Positions 1 to 5,460 of a stretch of 5,460 bases of DNA are shown here, piece by piece; position 1 is the stretch's first letter, and each line of letters starts with the position of its first letter. The stretch spans positions 1 through 5,460 of the forward strand of contig CAYMFU010000283.1 of the NCBI GenBank assembly GCA_964389805.1, in the 5' to 3' direction. The translations under genes and the position numbers were made by a program. The DNA is from JAGTVG01 sp964389805. GTDB lineage: Bacteria > Bacteroidota > Bacteroidia > Cytophagales > Cyclobacteriaceae. The notes under the pieces were generated by a model. It was not told where the DNA came from. It made no database searches and saw only the letters and a program-made list of their open reading frames with translations.

Positions 1-120
1 GAAGCTTTGCGATCCGGCTCATCGCGCTCAAACTCGACACCAGCAATAGCCGAGAAACGAGAACTATCGTACACATACTGCACACCAGAGCGAAATCGAT
101 CCATGTCCTGGTCGGTATGC
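1..120 (-). other. Compositionally deviant end of porU, possible chimeric junction
   Basis: By hand count, GC is 33/60 in bases 1-60 and 30/60 in 61-120, against 21/60, 25/60 and 17/60 in the next three 60-base blocks. In the porU frame all five arginines here are CGN (CGA, CGC, CGT), while AGA/AGG are common upstream. Up to about VGGNNDDF (near bases 135-160) the peptide matches the PorU pattern of a conserved VGG followed by an acidic linker. After that PorU proteins normally continue with a D-x-x-G/P-P-x-I-x-L-type strand, which is absent. Instead there is an amphipathic beta hairpin (SGVQYVYD, SS turn, RFSAIAGVEFERD), typical of outer-membrane barrels. The other two minus-strand frames give no PorU-like continuation, so a simple frameshift does not explain it. 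Chimera, recombination or true divergence remain open. Confidence 0.45.
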
Positions 121-3100
121 TCATCAAGTACAAAATCATCGTTATTTCCACCAACAGGGATATCAATATTAGAACCTGCTGCATCCAGATCTTCATCATC
201 ATTTACAGCATAGAGGCTGATCTTTCCATCACCTATTTCGTAGGAAATATTTTTAGAGACTACAAATTGAAATTCGAAATCTCCATTAATGACTGAGACA
301 TCCCCTTTAAATATCAGGCTTTTGCGTATATCATATACCATAACAGGATCCTGAGTTCCCAAGGTTTGGGCTTGTTCCTTCTTATCATAAACAGCTGCTG
401 TCAATACCCCATTGAAACCAGTTAAATGTGCCTGATCTGAGTTAATTATTCTACCTGAAACTTTTACATTTTTTAAAGCTTTCAAGGTATCAACCTGAGT
501 GTTAACAGGAATCTCATTAATTTTTTCAATGACTACATTTTGTTCCGGATAAGCCAGCTTCATCGACGGATCTCCCAACAAGGAGAAATTCCTGTTTACC
601 GATCCGTTCAGGCTTTCATTTTTTGTATTTTTAAAAACCTCTCCAATAGTCTGGTATTTGCCTTCTACTTTTCTGAAAACCTGGCCATAAAATGCCCTGT
701 TCAATATATAATTGGTAGAAGCAAAAACCGGCCTCGAAGTGGTGACCAATCCAACTACTCCACCACGTTTATTGATCATGGCATATTCAGCGCCAGATCT
801 CAATCCTGGATCTTCATGACGCCCATATTCGCAGGTGGCAGTAACCAGGAATGGTAACTGATACAGATTCTCCCAACGGGTAACCATGGAATTGTCCAGG
901 ATCTTCTCAGAAGTCCACTGGAATTCATTACCGTGACCTGTGAAATTCATGATCAGGGCACCACTCTTTATGGCATCATCCACAGCTTTCCTGGCCTCTG
1001 GGGACTCCTGCCAGCTTTCTTCGATAATCTGGGGGTATGCATCAACATATATTTTCCCGATATTAAAGTTGGAATAAGCAGTATCTACCATCACCGATAA
1101 TTTCTCGGCATCATTGGAGTGCCGTATACCATCTGTACCATCTCCATCATCTCCTACAAAATAAATGTCATTCCTCCATGGCCCATAACACCGGGGATCT
1201 GATTCATAAATTATAATTTTATTGATCACATCACTGGCTTCAAATGAAGTTATTACTGGAATCCTACCCATTGATATGTCCATTATGTGGTCACCCAGAA
1301 AGCTCTCTTCCCATTCACCTTCGCCATCATCCATGAAGCCATAATAATCGTCAGAAGAAAAACTATATATAGGATGCAGGGAATTCCGAGATTCATAAAT
1401 AGGAATAAAATTCGTATTATTTTCAACACGATCCTTGTAATCATAAGATCCACGGCCTAAAAACAATACATGTTTAAGTGCATTTGCACCGCCAGCATTA
1501 TCATACCTGAACTTAATAAAATTCCTGATCGCAGATACATCCTGACTACCAGATGAAAATTCATTATAGATCTGGGTAGTTGTCACAACTTCAGTAGACA
1601 TACCTCTTTGTTCCCGATGGTTCTTCAACCGATCAGCGGCCATTGTAAAATTCGGATGAACAATAATGATAAATTCAGAAGTTGACCTCCCATGCAAATC
1701 CTGATTGGCTACTTTGCCTGCCGGCAGGGGTAGTAAAAGATTATTTTCAGAAAAAATAATGAATTTTTTAAGTTGACCGGTTTCTGTACCGAATAGGCTT
1801 CTGCCATTTCCTGTTGTAAAGCCTTGATTTAATGGATGAAATGGATCTGTTACCTCCCAGATATTGTAATCTGAACCATTGTCTGAAATTGAAAATGTTG
1901 ATACAGGATTCTCTAAACTTTCAATGGATTGAAAATGGGTTTGTTCCTCATAAATTCCTAAGTTCCGTTTACACCAAATATTAAAAAAATCAAGGTATCC
2001 GGCAGAAAGATCATTACTGCTCCCTTTTACATACCGCATTTTTAAATGAAGATTATCTGTATTCCCCGGAAAGATGCTGGTGCTGATATTGAATGTATCC
2101 GTCCTGATCTTACCTTTAATGCCATACCTGGTATCGGGAATCACATCCATCTGTTGTTGCCCAACCGTGAATCCATTTACCTCCAGTTCAAAATAGGAAG
2201 GATTGTACGAGGCCGCCATTACAGAACTTATTATCTTCAACTCTTCATTTTCCGTTAAACCTGGCGTTTCAAAGTCATAATCATAGGTGATTTTCAAATC
2301 ATATTTTTCACCATACCATTCTCTTCCTGATTTCAGTATGCTCAATTGATCCAGTTCATATTTTAAAAGTTGATCAAAAGATCGTATTAAAGGATAAGTA
2401 TCCCCTAGATCTTCCTTATCTATTATTCTCAGCCCGGGAGTGTCAGATATATTCAGAAAGTAAAAGGCGGTATCAGAATATATATTATTAACATAGTCAA
2501 CATAATATCCTTCAGAACCTTGCTTTAACTGAAGCTTATGTGGAGATAAACCGTAAAACAGGATATAATCATCCTGGTTAAATTGGCCATCTTCTTCTCC
2601 AATTACAATAGCACTGTTTTCTAAAAGATCTTCAAGTACAGGCTCATCATTTCTTTGTGGAAGAAGATATCCCCCGTTCCCAAAGATCCTTACATTTCTG
2701 GGATCAATGGATGCCGGGTTGATCCCCAGGCTTACCAGGAAATTGAAGTCTATCTTATATACTCCATCTTCTGTTAAACCTATTTTGTACCACTCCCCTG
2801 AGGCCAGAACTGATTCAAATGGATCAGATATTCGATAAATAGACTCATCGCCTGCTGGTGAATTTCTTTCCTTGTACTGTAAGGTAAAGGATAGTACTTT
2901 CTTAATATTCCCGGATATACTGTCAAGGTAAAAAGGAAGTATCCATACCTGTGTCCCAACTGAACCCATGGAATGAAGAGTATTGGATCTGACTAGAGGT
3001 GCATTTGAAAATTCTTTAAATTCAATCAAATCTATTTCAGGTTGACTTAAATCTACTGTCCGGTCTAAAATGATCTGTATATCATAAGCGTCTTTGGCAG

Positions 3101-3329
3101 GAATTTTTATCGGGAATACCGGCAAATAAGAATATTCAGCAACATGAATTGCTCGCTCAAAGCCCAGGACTTGCTTAATTCCACCACTTGGAACGGATAT
3201 AGGGGCAGGCACATTCCATTCAATTACAAACTGTTCGGGATTATTTGTATTAATGGAAAATCCGGGGTGATTAACTGTAAGGAAAGCAGCTAAAATCAAA
3301 TAAGTAATTACCTTGCCCACTTTTTTCAA
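1..3329 (-). CDS. porU: Type IX secretion system sortase PorU (gingipain-like C25 protease), 3' end outside window
   Basis: The open frame runs from the TTG at 3329 off the left edge, 1,109 complete codons with no stop (checked line by line). PorU is the outer-surface sortase of type IX secretion: it removes C-terminal sorting domains from cargo and transfers cargo to anionic LPS. Seen: a signal peptide (Lys2, Lys3, Lys6, hydrophobic residues 7-19, likely cleavage near residue 25); a long N-terminal region; a C25 domain at about 552-921 with GRGSYD (625-630), DDYYG (660-664), GRIPV (688-692), VGDDGD (725-730), catalytic His799 in TGHGNE, catalytic Cys833 in TATCEYG, and closing LLGDPSMK (GDP at 919-921). 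The His-Cys distance of 34 is close to that of gingipains. No in-frame ATG exists before codon 121; TTG is chosen because it gives a compact signal peptide, with GTG at 3362 or 3398 as alternatives. Family members are usually about 1,100-1,300 residues, so the tail is missing. The last ~40 codons look foreign (see 1-120). Confidence 0.93.
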   Translation of the reverse strand, partial: MKKVGKVITYLILAAFLTVNHPGFSINTNNPEQFVIEWNVPAPISVPSGGIKQVLGFERAIHVAEYSYLPVFPIKIPAKDAYDIQIILDRTVDLSQPEIDLIEFKEFSNAPLVRSNTLHSMGSVGTQVWILPFYLDSISGNIKKVLSFTLQYKERNSPAGDESIYRISDPFESVLASGEWYKIGLTEDGVYKIDFNFLVSLGINPASIDPRNVRIFGNGGYLLPQRNDEPVLEDLLENSAIVIGEEDGQFNQDDYILFYGLSPHKLQLKQGSEGYYVDYVNNIYSDTAFYFLNISDTPGLRIIDKEDLGDTYPLIRSFDQLLKYELDQLSILKSGREWYGEKYDLKITYDYDFETPGLTENEELKIISSVMAASYNPSYFELEVNGFTVGQQQMDVIPDTRYGIKGKIRTDTFNISTSIFPGNTDNLHLKMRYVKGSSNDLSAGYLDFFNIWCKRNLGIYEEQTHFQSIESLENPVSTFSISDNGSDYNIWEVTDPFHPLNQGFTTGNGRSLFGTETGQLKKFIIFSENNLLLPLPAGKVANQDLHGRSTSEFIIIVHPNFTMAADRLKNHREQRGMSTEVVTTTQIYNEFSSGSQDVSAIRNFIKFRYDNAGGANALKHVLFLGRGSYDYKDRVENNTNFIPIYESRNSLHPIYSFSSDDYYGFMDDGEGEWEESFLGDHIMDISMGRIPVITSFEASDVINKIIIYESDPRCYGPWRNDIYFVGDDGDGTDGIRHSNDAEKLSVMVDTAYSNFNIGKIYVDAYPQIIEESWQESPEARKAVDDAIKSGALIMNFTGHGNEFQWTSEKILDNSMVTRWENLYQLPFLVTATCEYGRHEDPGLRSGAEYAMINKRGGVVGLVTTSRPVFASTNYILNRAFYGQVFRKVEGKYQTIGEVFKNTKNESLNGSVNRNFSLLGDPSMKLAYPEQNVVIEKINEIPVNTQVDTLKALKNVKVSGRIINSDQAHLTGFNGVLTAAVYDKKEQAQTLGTQDPVMVYDIRKSLIFKGDVSVINGDFEFQFVVSKNISYEIGDGKISLYAVNDDEDLDAAGSNIDIPVGGNNDDFVLDEHTDQDMDRFRSGVQYVYDSSRFSAIAGVEFERDEPDRKA
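1717..1728. repeat. Perfect 12-bp GC-rich palindrome inside porU
   Basis: CCTGCCGGCAGG reads identically on both strands and stands out against AT-rich surroundings. It lies in the porU frame, where it encodes part of LPLPAGK (just before the C25 domain), in a stretch that looks like a linker. A shorter relative, CCCGGCAGG, occurs near 4291-4299 in the hydrolase gene. I have the impression that GC-rich palindromes of this type recur in some Bacteroidota genomes, but one copy in this window cannot show that it is a dispersed repeat. Confidence 0.4.
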
Positions 3330-3385
3330 ATTCCTTTTACCTATATAAACGCCTTCCCGCACGTAATATTTAATTATCGGGATAG

Positions 3386-3393
3386 CAAAAATA
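3386..3393 (-). promoter_or_regulatory. Candidate -7 box of a Bacteroidota-type promoter for porU
   Basis: Read on the minus strand this is TATTTTTG, a full match to the TAnnTTTG -7 consensus of the Bacteroidota primary sigma factor. A TTG lies 24 bases upstream (3418-3420), somewhat longer than the usual spacing of about 19-21. Transcription would start near 3380, about 50 bases ahead of the TTG chosen for porU and about 18 ahead of the alternative GTG at 3362, and it would exclude the GTG at 3398. The pssA-porU gap (3330-3461) shows no convincing hairpin plus T-tract, so read-through from pssA is also possible. Confidence 0.35.
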
Positions 3394-3461
3394 ACCACTA
3401 TTTACCTAATAATCAGGCAATTTTCAAAATAACTAGTGTCCTTAAAACCATAATGTATGAT

Positions 3462-4163
3462 TCAGGACATAGCCTTTTTACTATATATATTCTGCCCTAT
3501 CGAAAGTAACACGTAAAACAAGGTAGCAGGAAATATTCCTTTCAAATTAAAGATGATCAGTAATACAAGGGATACAAGGATCAATAAAAGACTAAGTTCA
3601 TTCCCTTTAACGGCAAATTCTTTAATTTTAAAAGACATAAACTTCAAAGGTGCATTTAATAAAAAAGCACACAATATGGTAAAAATTACAAGGCCGTTTA
3701 CTGTCTCATAGATAATTGAAAATACCTCCCACTTAGCATCCCAGGCGAATACCAATCCAGCTATCAAAAAGGCATTGGCAGGTGTTGGCATTCCCTTAAA
3801 AATTTCTTTTTGGCTATCATCAATATTGAACTTGGCCAATCGAAATGCTGATCCTATGACCACTAGCAATGATATCATAGAAAGATATGGGATTCCCTGT
3901 TCCTGAATGATATGATATAATAAAAATGCGGGTAAAATTCCAAAAGTGATAAGATCAGCGAGGGAATCCAATTCTTTACCAATTTTTGATATAGCCTTTA
4001 AGATTCTGGCCGAAAAACCATCTAAAAAATCAAATGCAGAGCCAATAAGAATAAACATTGCACCCTGTACCAAATTTCCTTCATAAAGAGCAATAAGCCC
4101 CATACATCCCGACAGTAAATTAAGAGTAGTAAAGGTATTGGGTATATATTTTATCAAATTCAT
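3462..4163 (-). CDS. pssA: CDP-diacylglycerol--serine O-phosphatidyltransferase (phosphatidylserine synthase)
   Basis: This inner-membrane enzyme condenses CDP-diacylglycerol with L-serine to give phosphatidylserine and CMP, the first committed step to phosphatidylethanolamine. The 233-residue protein carries the complete CDP-alcohol phosphotransferase signature: Asp45, Asp48-Gly49, Ala52-Arg53, Gly62, Asp66, Asp70 (DxxDGxxAR...GxxxDxxxD). The N-terminal IPNTFTTLNLLSG and the later RLAKFN (108-113) and FKGMPTPANA (122-131) are typical of the membrane-bound PssA subfamily rather than of PgsA. Hydrophobic segments lie at roughly 11-27, 31-46, 71-87, 94-109, 129-142, 152-169, 190-206 and 208-223. 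It starts with ATG 2 bases after the stop of the upstream hydrolase gene, so the two are probably cotranscribed and perhaps translationally coupled. No Shine-Dalgarno sequence is visible, as is normal in this phylum. Length fits the family. Confidence 0.92.
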   Translation of the reverse strand: MNLIKYIPNTFTTLNLLSGCMGLIALYEGNLVQGAMFILIGSAFDFLDGFSARILKAISKIGKELDSLADLITFGILPAFLLYHIIQEQGIPYLSMISLLVVIGSAFRLAKFNIDDSQKEIFKGMPTPANAFLIAGLVFAWDAKWEVFSIIYETVNGLVIFTILCAFLLNAPLKFMSFKIKEFAVKGNELSLLLILVSLVLLIIFNLKGIFPATLFYVLLSIGQNIYSKKAMS

Positions 4164-4165
4164 AA

Positions 4166-4810
4166 TTAAACATTAACACCACAAAAAGGATTGTGTTTTT
4201 TTTCATCAGAAATCGTTGTTTCCAGGCCATGACCAGGATAAACGACCACTTCTTCCGGTAAGACAAAAAGTTTTTCCCTGATGCTATTGATAAGGGTATC
4301 ATAATCCCCTCCCGGCAGGTCTGTCCTTCCTATACTATTTAAAAAAAGTACATCTCCGGCAATACATATTTTACTAACATCATCATACAGGGCTATATGT
4401 CCGGGGGAATGCCCAGGCACATCAATGATCTTCAGGGTACTATTACCCAGTTTGACTTCTTCCTCTTCGGATAGGAATCCATCTTGCTCTGGTTCTCTAA
4501 ACTGATTAAACCCATATACAGGAGCAATCAATTTAGCACTTTGTAGAACCTGCAGTTCATTCTTTCCAATGTAAAAAGGAATATTATAATAATCCTTCAG
4601 CTGGTCAACACCCAGAACATGATCAATATGACAATGTGTATTTATGATAGATTGGGGGCTAATATCATTTTCGGAAATATACTTTTTCAGTGTATCATAT
4701 TCGCTTGCATCATAACATCCGGGATCAACAATAATACATTCGGAATCGTCTATGATTAAAAACGTATTTTCTGAAAAAGCATTGAAACAAAAAACTTTTA
4801 TAGATAACAT
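4166..4810 (-). CDS. Metallo-beta-lactamase-fold hydrolase, glyoxalase II / YcbL-like
   Basis: A 214-residue cytoplasmic dinuclear metal hydrolase. All ligand motifs are visible: HCHIDH at 59-64 (His59, His61, Asp63, His64), PGHSPGH with His134, GDVLF with bridging Asp153, and YPGHG with His194. SIGRTDLPGGD (159-169) and the terminal EKKHNPF are typical of the YcbL-like small glyoxalase II group, which lacks the C-terminal glutathione-binding helical domain of classical GloB. Thioester hydrolysis (for example acyl-thiol or bacillithiol-type conjugates) is the family-based guess; the substrate is unknown. The start is set at the ATG at 4810, giving the family-typical N-terminus MLSIKVFCFNAFSENTFLI. 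The upstream in-frame ATG at 4861 would add 17 atypical residues and use up most of the divergent promoter region. It is followed 2 bases later by pssA. Confidence 0.88.
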   Translation of the reverse strand: MLSIKVFCFNAFSENTFLIIDDSECIIVDPGCYDASEYDTLKKYISENDISPQSIINTHCHIDHVLGVDQLKDYYNIPFYIGKNELQVLQSAKLIAPVYGFNQFREPEQDGFLSEEEEVKLGNSTLKIIDVPGHSPGHIALYDDVSKICIAGDVLFLNSIGRTDLPGGDYDTLINSIREKLFVLPEEVVVYPGHGLETTISDEKKHNPFCGVNV

Positions 4811-4874
4811 ATCATTCAAATTTATTACAATTTTGCTCGTAAAGCTACCAAAATCGAACAAGTATATAGTTTAC
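4811..4874. promoter_or_regulatory. Divergent intergenic region between hydrolase and oxidoreductase genes
   Basis: These 64 bases separate two start codons facing away from each other, so both promoters should lie in or near them. The minus side has a good TAnnTTTG match (listed separately). On the plus side the best I see is CAATTTTG at 4828-4835, one mismatch from that consensus, with no well-placed TTG upstream; the plus-side promoter is therefore unresolved. No clear Shine-Dalgarno sequence precedes either start, and no obvious operator palindrome was found. Confidence 0.5.
4817..4824 (-). promoter_or_regulatory. Candidate -7 box for the hydrolase-pssA operon
   Basis: On the minus strand this reads TAAATTTG, an exact TAnnTTTG match. 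A TTTG lies 24 bases upstream (4849-4852), longer than the usual 19-21. The predicted transcription start would fall within a base or two of the ATG at 4810, implying a leaderless or nearly leaderless mRNA. If that is right, it excludes the upstream ATG at 4861 as the start. The match could be chance in AT-rich DNA. Confidence 0.3.
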
Positions 4875-5460
4875 ATGAAGGTTGATTACATCGTCGTCGG
4901 GCAGGGATTGGCAGGTAGTCTAATAGCCTATGAACTACTCAAGAGAAAAAGGAAAATCCTTGTTTACGATTTGCCGGAAGAAAACCAATCCTCCAGCGTA
5001 GCGGCAGGATTATTTAATCCGGTAACCGGGCGTCGATTTGTAAAAACCTGGAAAGCGGATGCCCTGTTCCCATTCCTTCATAACTTCTATCCAGCTGCTG
5101 AAAATCATCTGAAATCAAGGTTTTTTTATCCTCTCCCCCTGTTCAGGCCCTTTATCAATTTACAGGAACAAAATAATATTGCCGCTGACATAAGCGACCA
5201 AGAAAATAATTATCTGATAAAGGCTAACAGCGAATCAAAGGCGCTCAGGATCGATAATGATTTTGGTGGGGTACAGGTCAAAGCTGCGGGGTTTTTAGAT
5301 ATCCCGGTCTTCATAGATTCAGTCAGGGAACAAATCAGGGAAACAGGAAGATATACAACCGGGTGGTTTAAGGAAGAAAATCTATTGTTGAAACCTGAAT
5401 TCATTAAATACGAAAAATACATATCAGAAAAGATCGTCTTTTGTAATGGTGTAAGCGCCT
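4875..5460 (+). CDS. FAD-dependent oxidoreductase, DAO family (glycine oxidase-like), 3' end outside window
   Basis: The first 195 codons of a flavoprotein; members of this family are usually about 350 residues, so a little over half is present. The N-terminus MKVDYIVVGQGLAGSLIAYE is a Rossmann beta-alpha-beta unit with GxGxxG (Gly9, Gly11, Gly14) and the acidic residue ending the second strand (Asp32 in ILVYD) that binds the ribose of FAD. SSSVAAGLFNPVTGRRFVKTW (39-59) follows; its AAG-x-x-NPVTGRR core is characteristic of the DAO-type oxidases related to glycine oxidase and the oxidase domain of MnmC. The substrate cannot be told from this half; amine or amino-acid oxidation is the family expectation. 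It is transcribed away from the hydrolase-pssA operon. The ATG at 4875 is the only sensible start, since the FAD motif begins a few residues later. Codon use matches its neighbours. Confidence 0.85.
   Translation, partial: MKVDYIVVGQGLAGSLIAYELLKRKRKILVYDLPEENQSSSVAAGLFNPVTGRRFVKTWKADALFPFLHNFYPAAENHLKSRFFYPLPLFRPFINLQEQNNIAADISDQENNYLIKANSESKALRIDNDFGGVQVKAAGFLDIPVFIDSVREQIRETGRYTTGWFKEENLLLKPEFIKYEKYISEKIVFCNGVSA

Noticed and set aside
1..150. Frameshift in porU explaining the odd C-terminus
   Set aside because: The other two minus-strand frames do not restore PorU-like residues; one meets stops and the other gives an unrelated hydrophobic peptide.
7..213. Plus-strand open frame rich in Ser
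   Set aside because: Antisense to porU, with a low-complexity peptide produced by complementing acidic codons; it does not explain the composition shift at the left end.
540..857. Plus-strand open frame of 105 codons
   Set aside because: It lies opposite the conserved C25 domain of porU, including the catalytic Cys, and its peptide shows no recognisable family or motif; a shadow frame.
2046..2258. Plus-strand open frame of 70 codons
   Set aside because: Antisense to the porU N-terminal region, with no family features.
3405..3461. Rho-independent terminator after pssA
   Set aside because: Only weak complementary pieces (GTCC/GGAC, CCT/AGG) were seen, with no GC-rich stem followed by a T-tract.
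4120..4302. Minus-strand open frame of 60 codons overlapping the hydrolase-pssA junction
   Set aside because: Out of frame with two well-supported genes and without family features.
4811..4861. Longer hydrolase start at the ATG at 4861
   Set aside because: It adds 17 residues not expected in the family and occupies the divergent promoter space; the ATG at 4810 gives the usual N-terminus.
5210..5422. Minus-strand open frame of 70 codons
   Set aside because: Opposite the FAD oxidoreductase coding region, with no motif.
1..5460. tRNA, rRNA, CRISPR array, insertion sequence or riboswitch
   Set aside because: No repeat-spacer pattern, transposase, terminal inverted repeats or recognisable structured RNA was found; nearly all bases are in the four genes.

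Overview
The window looks like a chromosomal segment from a member of the Bacteroidota, probably a free-living gliding or marine type such as a cytophagal or flavobacterial lineage. The evidence is a type IX secretion sortase (PorU, found only in this phylum), AT-rich DNA (roughly 35-40% GC where counted), no clear Shine-Dalgarno sites, and promoter-like boxes of the Bacteroidota TAnnTTTG type. I cannot assign a genus.

Layout: bases 1-3329 (minus strand) carry a long, 3'-truncated porU. It has an N-terminal signal peptide, a long N-terminal region, and a gingipain-type C25 protease domain with its His/Cys pair intact. It is preceded by a 132-base gap, then pssA (3462-4163, minus; phosphatidylserine synthase) and a glyoxalase-II-like metallo-beta-lactamase-fold hydrolase (4166-4810, minus). 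The latter two are 2 bases apart and very likely form one operon that reads towards porU. A 64-base divergent intergenic region separates them from a FAD-dependent oxidoreductase of the DAO family (4875 onward, plus), which is cut by the right edge.

Functionally, PorU acts on the cell surface, cleaving C-terminal sorting signals from T9SS cargo and attaching cargo to lipopolysaccharide. PssA works in the inner membrane on phospholipid synthesis. The hydrolase and the oxidoreductase are expected to be cytoplasmic metabolic enzymes. I see no single pathway linking all four; only the hydrolase-pssA pair is clearly coupled.

The most notable irregularity is at the left end. Over about the first 120 bases GC rises to about 52%, arginine codons switch to CGN only, and the encoded peptide stops resembling PorU and reads like a beta-barrel hairpin. 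The reading frame stays open. This may be a chimeric join (assembly or cloning) or a divergent or recombined C-terminus. I found no convincing evidence for a new defence, mobile or RNA-based system here.
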